Source of the DNA: Anaerolineae bacterium
GTDB taxonomy: Bacteria; Chloroflexota; Anaerolineae; Promineifilales; Promineifilaceae
Length of the DNA stretch: 64,000 nt
Direction of reading: 5' to 3'
Assembly: GCA_023954475.1 (NCBI GenBank)
Contig: JAMLHW010000006.1
Span: forward strand, 62,001 to 126,000
Part shown: positions 46,784 to 55,407 of the stretch, piece by piece
Layout of the letters: each line of letters begins with the position of its first letter
How positions within the stretch are numbered: the stretch's first letter is position 1
Made by a program: the position numbers and the translations under genes
The notes under the pieces: generated by a model
Database searches by the model: none
What the model saw: the letters and a program-made list of their open reading frames with translations, nothing else
Told to the model about the DNA's origin: nothing

Positions 46784-49255
46784 TCAGGCGAGCTTACTTG
46801 TCACCGCGCCCCAGCGGTAACGGCGCATCAGTTCAGTGTTGCCGAAGAAATGCTCTTCCAAATAGGGTTCGATCTCCAATCGCCAAATGTCGGGCAGGTA
46901 CACGGCGAGATCAGGAACGAGGAAGAAGGAGACACCTACGGCGTAATTGGAGTCGCCGATATCAGCGTTGAGTTCTTGTAATAGGGTGATGAGAGGTTCG
47001 ACAGGATAGCCGGTTGCGGCGTGAAAACGCCGCAGGAGGTCGAAGTTGGGTTGGAGGTGGATGAAGGCGAAACGGCGACGCAGCGCGTGGTCGACGAGGG
47101 CGATGGAGCGGTCGGCGGTGTTCATCGTGCCGATAATGCGCACGTTGCGGGGGATGCTGAACGGTGTGCCATGGGCGAGTTTTATGGTCTCGTCGCGGTA
47201 TTCGAGCAGGTACATCAGTTCACCAAAGACACGGGAGAGATTGGCGCGGTTGATTTCGTCGATGATCAGGACGAAGATGTCGTCGGGTCGTTGGCGGGCG
47301 CGGTCACAGAATTGGCGAAAGCGGCCGGGCACAAGGTCATAGGAGAGCTGGCCGGCGCTGGTTTTCGGCCGAATCCCTTCCACAAAATCTTCATATGCGT
47401 AAGCCGGATGAAACTGCACCAAATCCTGCCGCGAGTCGTCGCCATTGGTCAGGTAAGCGGCCAGCTTGCGTGCCAGAAACGTCTTGCCTGTTCCCGGTGG
47501 CCCGTAGAGTACAATCTGTTTTTTTCTGGTGAGGGCATTGATTATTCGTCGCACTTCACTTTCTTCGGCATACACATCGCCAACCAGCATTTCAAATGAA
47601 AAGGCATTTTCATGGTGTGCCGTCGGAGTATGGGTAGAATCGTCAGATGCAGCCTTGTCTGCTTCCTCACCCGGATGAAACATTACAGAGCCACTCAAAT
47701 CATATTTGTGGATAGTAACTAACCAGTGGCAGAATGTATCAAAAATGTCAGCAGTCCGTGCCGATACATCGCGGGAAGGATTGAGTATTACCTTCAACGA
47801 CTCGAATAACTCAAATGCAAGAGTATTTATAGCAGGGTAATCTATCAACTTCTGACTAAACTTGGTGCAAGCAAAATAGTTGATCACCTTACGTGATTTG
47901 TTGTTTATTAGAACAAAACTTCTCGGGTCAAGAGCGCTTAGCATAGGAGTAAGTGTGCCGGTCTGAAAGCCTTTGGAGAAACGTGATTGCGAAAAATCCT
48001 CACAGAGTTCCGTAAGCCTTTCCGGAGCATCAACTGCATTTTGTACAAACTCGAAAATGGCCTTAGAAATAGCAGGCCAATCATTTGCGACTGCCCACTT
48101 CTTAGCCTCAAACTTTACTTTCAAATCTCCAGTAAAAGCTGGCGCGATTGAAATCCAGGCTCCGCGATTTCGATTGAATTCAGTATCGCTATGTGGCAGA
48201 AGTCCGTTCAGAACCAAGTCAGTTATGTCTTCATGAGCCTGGGCAGCTTTAACCACTCGTTTGAAATTGGCCCTTGCTTGGATTCTGTTGCTTTCGTAGG
48301 TTGACAAATGTTTCTTACCTTCGGGTTTCAGCAGGAAATCCGTTGTAAATATTCGAAATAGTCTTGAAAACTCGTCAACAGCTTGTTGAGAAAGATGTGG
48401 TTGGGCGGTTTGGTCCATAATTGATGCCTGTGCTTCACGAATTATCATTTCTCGAGAGGTTGATTGATAGTCAGCTGCAGGGACGCCGAGTTCGATCTGG
48501 CCTTTGGTATTCAATCGGCCGATACGCGCCTTACTTTCCCTGTGTGCTACCCAAATCAAACTCTGCACGTCGATCATGTCGCGCGGTTTGAACTCGGCCA
48601 ACGCAGCTTTGAGTGCATGCGCGTTCTTGCGAATCAGGCCATATATCTGTCCGGACGGCACTGGTTGGTAAACGTCACCGGCACCGACAAAGCGCAAAAA
48701 CCATTCAGCCGCTGTCGGCTTGACGAAAAACTCGGCCGACGGGTGCAAAAAAAACAGGAAAAAAGTTGGAAACGCCCACGTATTGGGCAGATTGAGCGAA
48801 AAAAGCGCCTTGACGTAGCGATCAAAGCGGACTTCAATCGGGTCACGACTGTGCAGCAAATCGTTGAATTGAGTGCAAAAAGTGGCTTTGTCGAGATTGT
48901 CAGCGTAAAGAATACGCAGGTCACCGCTGCTCGGTTGGGCATTGTAGAGGAGGTTGGTCATTCGGCCGATGCGTTCAATTCGGCCGATAATCTCATCATA
49001 TGCTTGTTCATCCAGCAACTGCTGCAACGCGCCGCGCCCCAGCAACTGACGTGCTTGCTTTGCCGCTTTGCGTTTGTACGTGATTTCATCCGCGACAAAC
49101 GGTGTGTGCGTGAAGCTGTCCCAATCCGGATAGCGCTCATGAATCAACTCGACCAACTCTGTCGCGTACTGTTCCATTCCTGCGTGTGTCACCGTTTCCA
49201 CCGTGCTGAATTGTGAGTGATGAGAGTTGGCGCCGTTGTTTTCAATTCCATCCAT
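46784..49255 (-). CDS. mcrB: McrB-family GTPase subunit of McrBC restriction system
   Basis: 823 residues. The C-terminal AAA+ motor has Walker A YGPPGTGKT (about residue 575-585), Walker B FVLIIDEINRANLSRVFGEL, and GTMNTADRSIALVDHALRRR, with the NTAD element that marks the GTP-specific McrB group. The N-terminal part of about 550 residues is longer than E. coli McrB's and should hold the DNA-recognition region; no domain is named with confidence. Codons for roughly residues 260-540 are AT-rich and free of TCGGCCGA, whereas both ends contain it, suggesting a swapped recognition module. The nuclease partner McrC is not adjacent; a candidate lies at 6450-7667. Confidence 0.85.
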   Translation of the reverse strand: MDGIENNGANSHHSQFSTVETVTHAGMEQYATELVELIHERYPDWDSFTHTPFVADEITYKRKAAKQARQLLGRGALQQLLDEQAYDEIIGRIERIGRMTNLLYNAQPSSGDLRILYADNLDKATFCTQFNDLLHSRDPIEVRFDRYVKALFSLNLPNTWAFPTFFLFFLHPSAEFFVKPTAAEWFLRFVGAGDVYQPVPSGQIYGLIRKNAHALKAALAEFKPRDMIDVQSLIWVAHRESKARIGRLNTKGQIELGVPAADYQSTSREMIIREAQASIMDQTAQPHLSQQAVDEFSRLFRIFTTDFLLKPEGKKHLSTYESNRIQARANFKRVVKAAQAHEDITDLVLNGLLPHSDTEFNRNRGAWISIAPAFTGDLKVKFEAKKWAVANDWPAISKAIFEFVQNAVDAPERLTELCEDFSQSRFSKGFQTGTLTPMLSALDPRSFVLINNKSRKVINYFACTKFSQKLIDYPAINTLAFELFESLKVILNPSRDVSARTADIFDTFCHWLVTIHKYDLSGSVMFHPGEEADKAASDDSTHTPTAHHENAFSFEMLVGDVYAEESEVRRIINALTRKKQIVLYGPPGTGKTFLARKLAAYLTNGDDSRQDLVQFHPAYAYEDFVEGIRPKTSAGQLSYDLVPGRFRQFCDRARQRPDDIFVLIIDEINRANLSRVFGELMYLLEYRDETIKLAHGTPFSIPRNVRIIGTMNTADRSIALVDHALRRRFAFIHLQPNFDLLRRFHAATGYPVEPLITLLQELNADIGDSNYAVGVSFFLVPDLAVYLPDIWRLEIEPYLEEHFFGNTELMRRYRWGAVTSKLA

Positions 49256-49278
49256 CCCCAGAAATCTGACTGACCATC

Positions 49279-50028
49279 TCAGCCACTGTCGTCGACCGCT
49301 TTGCGCTCTGCGGGTGGGGCGACAGGTTTGGCCCCTTCTGTTTCAAGACAAAACGGCATGGGATCGTCACCCCGTAGCAGCGCTGCCAATGCCGGACTGT
49401 CGGCGTAGTAACCACGATGGCGTTCCGGCAACTGGGCCGCGATGTGAATCATGATGTAGTGCGAATAGGCATCGAGGTCTTTGCCACGTGGTCTTCGGCC
49501 GATTTCAGGCAAGGTAAAGGGTGGCCCGGCGTGAATTTCCAGTGGCGTACGGCGCAAGCGCTTCAGATTCGCCTTGTACAGATTGGTGTTGACAACGCCT
49601 ACCGGCAGCAGCGGTACACCAGCGCGTAGCGCCAGATACGCAGCGCCGTTTTTTGCACGTGCCATCTGCCCGTTCTTACTCCGTGTTCCTTCGGGCGCCA
49701 TGCCGAGAACCTTGCCGTCATCCAGCGCCGCCTGAATTTTCTTCAATGCCGCCCGGTCAACTTCGCCACGATTGATAAAAATGGCACCAGTCCACGTCAT
49801 CAACCGCCCCAGAATCGGCACCTTTTCCCACTTTTCGCCGGCCATGTAGGCGCGTCGTAGTGGCGGTGCAAACGCCAGTAGCAAAACAGTGTCCATCACG
49901 CTCATGTGGTTGACGACAGGGATAAATGGGCCGGTCTCCGGAATATTTTCATACCCGGAAGCAGTAATCTTGGCAGTGAAAAACAGCAGGATTCTGAGGA
50001 CGATACGGACGAAACGGGCAAATAGCAT
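49279..50028 (-). CDS. 1-acyl-glycerol-3-phosphate acyltransferase (PlsC family)
   Basis: 249 residues with an N-terminal hydrophobic segment (FVRIVLRILLFFTAKITA). Acyltransferase motif I NHMSVMDTVLL (H-x4-D), motif II around GAIFINRGEVDRAALKKI, motif III MAPEGTRSKNGQM and motif IV GVPLLPVGVVN are in order. It makes phosphatidic acid from lysophosphatidic acid at the membrane, or acylates a related lipid. It lies just upstream of mcrB (gap 23 bp). Confidence 0.9.
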   Translation of the reverse strand: MLFARFVRIVLRILLFFTAKITASGYENIPETGPFIPVVNHMSVMDTVLLLAFAPPLRRAYMAGEKWEKVPILGRLMTWTGAIFINRGEVDRAALKKIQAALDDGKVLGMAPEGTRSKNGQMARAKNGAAYLALRAGVPLLPVGVVNTNLYKANLKRLRRTPLEIHAGPPFTLPEIGRRPRGKDLDAYSHYIMIHIAAQLPERHRGYYADSPALAALLRGDDPMPFCLETEGAKPVAPPAERKAVDDSG

Positions 50029-50089
50029 GATGATTTTCGCTCGGTGTAAAAATAGGTAGCTGTCGCTGTCAACTCAATAGTAACACAGG

Positions 50090-51067
50090 TCAGGGCAATG
50101 GGATACGCACGCCTTGTACATGAACGGCAGCACTGACGACTGTTCCGCCTGGCGGCGCGACGGCGGCGTTGAATGCGCGAGTCGCTCCTGGTTGCAACGG
50201 CTCAGTTTGGAAGAGCTGCATGGTTCCGCTGACGTTGCCCTGTATGTCGTACAGCGTGGCCACAATGGTCAACGCCGCGACTGTTTCCGTGCCTGTATTG
50301 GTGACGTTTCCGCTGATTGTGGCGCGATTTTCGGCCGAATCCACCTGCACATTCTCTGCAACCAGATCGAGATAGCGCGTACCCAGATCGATTACTGTAC
50401 TGCCGCCAATCACAGACGCCACGCCATTGATCGCGCCTGTATCCGGGGCCAATTCCACGAGTACACTGAATGGTGCAACTTCCCCGGACGGGATGACACC
50501 CGGTACGACCCACGCCTGCGCCACGCCTGCCGTTTGACCGGCGTTATCCAAAAGGGCAATTTCCACGCGCACATTTTCCGCCGCCGCTTCACCGCGATTG
50601 CGTATCTCGCCGACCACCCAGACCGCCCCGACCGGCGTGCGATAGGTGCGCAAATTGGTGACATCAACGCTAATCGGAACGGGTGTCGCGCGACCATCCT
50701 GAAAAACCGGCGTAGCCGGTGGCGGCAGGATCAACTGCTGACCGATTTGCAGCGTTTCAGGGCGTACATCGGGGTTATTGGCGACGATCTCTTCGATGGT
50801 CGTATAGTTGAGCCAGGCGACATCCCATAGCGTATCGCCTTCGACGATGGTATAGACGATCGGGGTGGCTGTCGGCAATGGGGTGGGAGTTGGCAGTGGT
50901 GTCGGCGTCACCTGGATAACGGCGACGGTTGGCGGCACACGCGTGGCGAAGTCGACGCCGATTTGCGGCGTGGCGGTGGGCGTGGCGGTCGGTGGTGGCG
51001 GCTCTGTTTCGGCCGAATTGCAGCCGATCAATACCACACACAATAAGACAAACAAAATGAGTCGCAT
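50090..51067 (-). CDS. LysM lipoprotein with FxLYD domains
   Basis: 325 residues from the ATG at 51067 (lipoprotein signal MRLILFVLLCVVLIGC). A Pro/Thr-rich linker (PPPPTATPTATP, then PTPLPTPTPLPT) leads to a LysM domain (YTIVEGDTLWDVAWLNYTTI) that binds peptidoglycan. Two FxLYD-type beta-sandwich domains follow (TYRTPVGAVWVVGEIRNRGE and RATISGNVTNTGTETVAALT). It is anchored in the membrane and in contact with the wall. The partner of the FxLYD domains is unknown. Confidence 0.88.
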   Translation of the reverse strand: MRLILFVLLCVVLIGCNSAETEPPPPTATPTATPQIGVDFATRVPPTVAVIQVTPTPLPTPTPLPTATPIVYTIVEGDTLWDVAWLNYTTIEEIVANNPDVRPETLQIGQQLILPPPATPVFQDGRATPVPISVDVTNLRTYRTPVGAVWVVGEIRNRGEAAAENVRVEIALLDNAGQTAGVAQAWVVPGVIPSGEVAPFSVLVELAPDTGAINGVASVIGGSTVIDLGTRYLDLVAENVQVDSAENRATISGNVTNTGTETVAALTIVATLYDIQGNVSGTMQLFQTEPLQPGATRAFNAAVAPPGGTVVSAAVHVQGVRIPLP

Positions 51068-51202
51068 AGACGACGGCAAGTATAGCCAATGATTGATGAA
51101 TGTTAAATGATGTACGGCGAATTGTGAAAGCGGTACAGAAATACGCACTTACCACGCGTTGCCCGTTCGCCTCAGTCTGGTGACTGCGCTAAACTTCCTG
51201 TG

Positions 51203-52159
51203 ATGGATTACATCACCTGGCTGCGCAGCAAACTCGGTTCACAAAAAATCATTCTGGTATACAGCGACATCATATTGCGCGATGAAGCCGGTCGTATTTT
51301 GTTGCAACTGCGCGTCGATAACGGTCTGTGGGGTCTCACCGGCGGCATACTGGAAATTGGTGAGTCCTGGGAGCAATGCGCTCGCCGTGAGTTAGCTGAA
51401 GAAACGGGTTTAGTCGCGGGGCCGCTGCAACTGGTCGGCATTTATACCGACCCGCGCTACGATAGCGTGTATCCCAATGGGGATGCCGTGCAGCAATTCA
51501 CGGTCTGTTTTATGGCACAGGCGGCAGGCGGTGTGATGCAAGCGGATTCGGCCGAATCGCACGCATTGCGCTGGTTTGATCCCGACAGGTTACCCCGTTC
51601 TCAAATGGATCTCTTTTATACGACGATGATCGATGCCATGTTGGCCGGAGCGCCGCCTGTTTTTCTGCCGCCATCCCACAATGGCACCTTGCGCGAATAT
51701 TACGCCATTGCCCGCCGTTTTGTCGGGCATGAGACGCTGATTTTGCCGGGGGCAATGGTTATTGTCGAACGTGCCGACGGTCGCATTTTGCTCATTCGGC
51801 GTAGTGACATCGGTGAGTGGTGGCCGCCGTCCGGATACACGATGCTCGGCGAAAATGTGGCTAATACAGCAGTGCGCGAGGTTTGGGAAGAGGCTGGCTT
51901 ACGCATCGACGTGGACCGCATTATCGGCATCTATTCTGAGCCGTACCACGTTTTTCCCAATGGGGATCAAGTGCAAAATGCCGGCATACTGTTTCGTGCG
52001 CATCCGCTTTCGGCCGAATTGCAGCCCAATTCGGCCGAAGTGAGCGATGTTGGCTGGTTCACGCGCGATGAATGGCTCCAAAAGGCTGTCGAATATCCAT
52101 TTGGGAGACTGGCTCGACTCGCCACAGACCATCTCGACCAAGGAGTGTTCATCGCATGA
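51203..52159 (+). CDS. tandem NUDIX hydrolase
   Basis: 318 residues made of two complete NUDIX domains. First Nudix box: GGILEIGESWEQCARRELAE followed by ETGL. Second: GYTMLGENVANTAVREVWEE followed by AGL. Both keep G-x5-E-x7-RE-x2-EE-x-G. Each hydrolyses a nucleoside diphosphate linked to another group; the actual substrate is unknown. The domains are similar and probably arose by duplication. The stop overlaps the start of the potassium channel gene (ATGA), giving translational coupling. Confidence 0.9.
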   Translation: MDYITWLRSKLGSQKIILVYSDIILRDEAGRILLQLRVDNGLWGLTGGILEIGESWEQCARRELAEETGLVAGPLQLVGIYTDPRYDSVYPNGDAVQQFTVCFMAQAAGGVMQADSAESHALRWFDPDRLPRSQMDLFYTTMIDAMLAGAPPVFLPPSHNGTLREYYAIARRFVGHETLILPGAMVIVERADGRILLIRRSDIGEWWPPSGYTMLGENVANTAVREVWEEAGLRIDVDRIIGIYSEPYHVFPNGDQVQNAGILFRAHPLSAELQPNSAEVSDVGWFTRDEWLQKAVEYPFGRLARLATDHLDQGVFIA

Positions 52160-53154
52160 ATAACCGCATTCTGCGTTTGATTATCGGTGTCGGCACGCTA
52201 CTTGCAATTAGCGTCATTGGCTACATGCTTATCGAGAACTGGACATTCCTCGATGCACTATACATGACTGCCATTACTCTCAGCACCGTTGGCTTTGGTG
52301 AAATCCATCCGCTGAGCGACGTTGGCAGGATATTTACGGTCTTGATCGTGCTCGCAGGCGTCGGCATCATCGCTTACAGTGCCAGTTTGTTCACTTCATA
52401 TCTGTTCGAAGCCGGATTTGCGGGTAGTTTCAGGAGAAGACGGATGGAAAGACAATTACAATCCCTAGAAAATCACGTTATCGTCGTCGGCTATGGTCGG
52501 GTTGGGCGCAAGGCCGCGCAGGCGTTATTGGGCGAGGATCGTTACGCGGTAGTTGTTGTAGATGAAGATCAGGAAACTGTGGAACAGGCAAATTCAGAAG
52601 GGTTTCTGGCATTCCAGCTCGATGCGACCCGGGATGAAGCATTGTATGCGGCAGGTATCGAGCGTGCCAAAGGGATTCTGGTTTGTTCTGGCAGTGATGC
52701 GACCAACCTGTTCGTGGTCTTGTCGGCACGCGAGTTAAATCCGGGACTGCGCATTGTTGTGCGCTGCAGCGATCAGACGAGTGAGACTAAGATGCTTCGT
52801 GCGGGGGCAAACAGTGTCGTATTGCCGCACACGATTGGCGGTGTGCGCATGGCAAATTCGCTAATGAAGCCCAAGGTGACGGAGGTGCTGGACGTGGTTT
52901 CGGCCGATAGCGGTGTCCATTTTGTCATCGAAGAGGCCTCGATTCGCGCCGATTCCGAACTGACCGGACAGACAGTGGGTGAGGCCGATTTGCGTCGGCG
53001 TGCCGGCGTTACTCTGATTGCCATTGTGCGGGCCAGCGGCGAAGTCGACCTCGACATCAGTAGCAGCACGCGCATCAACATGGGTGATCAGTTAATCGTG
53101 ATGGGCATGCGTGACAGCATTCGCCGTTTTGAAGCTATTGCCGGCACAATTTGA
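52156..53154 (+). CDS. potassium channel with RCK (TrkA-N/C) domain
   Basis: 332 residues from the ATG at 52156 (AAGGAG upstream, 4-bp overlap with the NUDIX gene). Two membrane helices flank a pore loop whose filter reads TLSTVGFGE (TVGFG). The cytoplasmic part has a Rossmann TrkA-N domain (HVIVVGYGRVGRKAAQALLG, VVVVDEDQETVEQANSE) and a TrkA-C domain (LTGQTVGEADLRRRAGVTLI). The architecture matches MthK-like channels gated by Ca2+, NAD or nucleotides. Fusion in one operon with a NUDIX hydrolase suggests nucleotide-linked gating (inference). Confidence 0.92.
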   Translation: MNNRILRLIIGVGTLLAISVIGYMLIENWTFLDALYMTAITLSTVGFGEIHPLSDVGRIFTVLIVLAGVGIIAYSASLFTSYLFEAGFAGSFRRRRMERQLQSLENHVIVVGYGRVGRKAAQALLGEDRYAVVVVDEDQETVEQANSEGFLAFQLDATRDEALYAAGIERAKGILVCSGSDATNLFVVLSARELNPGLRIVVRCSDQTSETKMLRAGANSVVLPHTIGGVRMANSLMKPKVTEVLDVVSADSGVHFVIEEASIRADSELTGQTVGEADLRRRAGVTLIAIVRASGEVDLDISSSTRINMGDQLIVMGMRDSIRRFEAIAGTI

Positions 53155-53163
53155 GCGTTTCTG

Positions 53164-55329
53164 CTACGGTAGGCGGAAGCGCAGCGCCGGATCGCCAAGC
53201 AAGTTAAATGTGTGAATGACTTCCGCCAGTGATGGATCATCGGCCGAAGCTTGTTTAGCTGCCATCAACGCCTCGCCTAGTGTGACCGTTTCTCCAGATA
53301 GTAGATCTTTGTAAAACTCATCTGACAACGGTTCTTGCTGATCGGGCAAAGACCGCCCAGACGGTGCAATGGCGGCAACAATGCCACCGTCTTCTGCCCA
53401 GAGCAAGGCTTCAGCCAGTGCATCGTCAATGGGGTGGTTGAAATAGCCGTTGAGACAGGTGAATGTCGTGAAAATCGGCAGGCGTTTGATGTTGATCAAC
53501 GTCTCCGCATCACTGGCCTGGAACACTTTTTCGTCACCCCAGACTCGAACACTGCCATGCCCGATATAATTGATGAGACCGACGCCGTTGTTTATAGCAC
53601 CCATGATGGCATCGCGAATGTCCTCATTTTCGGTCATATACAATTTCTGGACTTCATATCCGCCGTTGTCAAGTGCGTCGGCCAGCCGGTTGGAAGCGAG
53701 ATCGAAATGGGGTTCGTCGTCAGAGACGAGCAATGCATGTCTCTGCCACTCTTCGGGGGCGCTAGTTTCATAGGCGATTGTTTTCTCGACCATTGTGTTC
53801 AACTGTTCAATATTTTGCGCGGGAAATCGGCCGATGGCGATTTGGGGTTCCAGCGAATCATCCTCAAAGATACCGAACAATGTATCGCTGGCGACATGAC
53901 CGGCAAATGTCGTGTAAACCAAAAATGTCGGCAACAGATTGGCGTTCTGGCCATTTTCAAAGTCATAGACATCGTACGTTGCATCTCCAACCAGCAATGC
54001 AAAACGAGGCGGCAGCTTCCAATTGCCGTATGCATAGGCGAGGAAATCACGCAGCGCCTGTGGCGTTTGGCGTCCAAATCCAAATTCATCAAATACCTGC
54101 TGTGCCGAAACCACCATTGTCGTCGCTCCCTGGCCTTCGCGATGCGCAATAAGCGGCTGCAAAGCCTCTTCAAAGCCGGTAACATCAGCGACGATAGCGA
54201 TGTAGTCTGCTGTATTGTCCGGTGAGCGCAATGTGCGTTCCCATTGCGGCGCGACAGTCATGGGGATATGATGGGCGCTGTCTGGCTCTAAAGCAATGTA
54301 TTGGCTGCCCACACCGCTTCCCAGAAACGTGACACTGTCATCGCCGTACTCCAGATCTGTTAACAAGATTGGTCGATCAGGCTCGGTGATGTCAAATACG
54401 AGTGCTTCTTCACTGGAATTAAGAATAGAAATATTGTTATTCAGGACGCTCGATGCGGGGTGACTGAAGTGCAGTTGTTCATCGTTGAGAGCGAGGTTGC
54501 TCTCATACTCGAGATCGATCCAGTCGATGTAGATGGCTTCTCCTGCTGCGCCTGTATCACCGGGGGCGGACAAAACTATCGTGTTGGTGCCTTTGCGCAA
54601 TATGTTTTTAGGGATATCGCCGTTGATCGTTTCAGATTTGATGCCGTCCCAGGTTTGGTCGGCCAGCAGATGCCCGTTGAGCGTGACGATCAAATGGTGA
54701 TCCGGGTTGGGTGGTGCGGCATTGTTCGACCACACATGAACGGTCAGTTTGCCTTCACTTGCGACGGGGTCCAGATCATTGATTGTGATCGGAAATTCAG
54801 TCGGCGCAAAGATGCGCGGTCCCAACCAAACATCGTCATTGGTGGCCTGTGCGAGAAAATTTTCATTTTGCTCCCAGTGGTAAATTTGCTTGCCAATTGG
54901 TGTCCCTTCAGCCGTGGGTGCGGCATCGCTTGTATTCATGGCCATGCCGGTTCCTGGAGCTAACCAGTAAACGACTGGGGCATCGAGTGTGTTTGTCATT
55001 ACCTGGGCGTAGAAATACAAGGCGCCTTCTTCTAAATCGCCAACTACGTGGAATGGAACGGGTTCTCCGTTGCGGGTTAGGGAGAGGGTATCGGCCGATA
55101 AATCTGTAACCGGCAGTAATGCCTGGCGAATCTGTTCGGCCGAAACGGATGCGATCCCGTTGTTCATAACCGTAAGGCGCAACGCCGCCGACTCTGAACC
55201 ACCGGGAAGTGGTTCTAACATAGATGCTTCCGAATTTACATCCGGCTCACCACGGAGGGTGTAGAAAGCGGCCGCCAGAAAGCCGACTGTGAGCAGAGAT
55301 AGCGCGGTAATAACAATTGTTCTACGCAT
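53164..55329 (-). CDS. gingipain-like C25 cysteine peptidase
   Basis: 721 residues with an N-terminal signal/anchor (TIVITALSLLTVGFLAAAFY). The C25 domain is in the second half: YIAIVADVTGFEEALQPLIA, then VFDEFGFGRQTPQALRDFLA and RFALLVGDATYDVYDF. The catalytic His is in LINYIGHGSVRVWG and the Cys in FTTFTCLNGYFNHP. The end ATFNLLGDPALRFRLP-type motif (NLLGDPALRF) is standard. Upstream is a beta-sandwich propeptide-like region. Family members are secreted proteases cutting after Arg or Lys. It is the last gene of the minus-strand locus starting at 63.6 kb. Confidence 0.88.
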   Translation of the reverse strand: MRRTIVITALSLLTVGFLAAAFYTLRGEPDVNSEASMLEPLPGGSESAALRLTVMNNGIASVSAEQIRQALLPVTDLSADTLSLTRNGEPVPFHVVGDLEEGALYFYAQVMTNTLDAPVVYWLAPGTGMAMNTSDAAPTAEGTPIGKQIYHWEQNENFLAQATNDDVWLGPRIFAPTEFPITINDLDPVASEGKLTVHVWSNNAAPPNPDHHLIVTLNGHLLADQTWDGIKSETINGDIPKNILRKGTNTIVLSAPGDTGAAGEAIYIDWIDLEYESNLALNDEQLHFSHPASSVLNNNISILNSSEEALVFDITEPDRPILLTDLEYGDDSVTFLGSGVGSQYIALEPDSAHHIPMTVAPQWERTLRSPDNTADYIAIVADVTGFEEALQPLIAHREGQGATTMVVSAQQVFDEFGFGRQTPQALRDFLAYAYGNWKLPPRFALLVGDATYDVYDFENGQNANLLPTFLVYTTFAGHVASDTLFGIFEDDSLEPQIAIGRFPAQNIEQLNTMVEKTIAYETSAPEEWQRHALLVSDDEPHFDLASNRLADALDNGGYEVQKLYMTENEDIRDAIMGAINNGVGLINYIGHGSVRVWGDEKVFQASDAETLINIKRLPIFTTFTCLNGYFNHPIDDALAEALLWAEDGGIVAAIAPSGRSLPDQQEPLSDEFYKDLLSGETVTLGEALMAAKQASADDPSLAEVIHTFNLLGDPALRFRLP

Positions 55330-55350
55330 AATGTTCAGACTGTTGCCCTC

Positions 55351-55390
55351 GCTTGTACAACGTCACATGCTTTTTTAGCGTTGTACAAGC
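55351..55390. repeat. 12-bp inverted repeat between Fn3-like and C25 genes
   Basis: GCTTGTACAACG (55351-55362) and CGTTGTACAAGC (55379-55390) are perfect complements with a 16-nt loop. Each arm also contains the palindrome TTGTACAA. There is no T run after it on either strand. It could be an operator or an mRNA processing/stabilising stem separating the C25 gene. Confidence 0.6.
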
Positions 55391-55407
55391 TATCAGCGCG
55401 GATGAAG

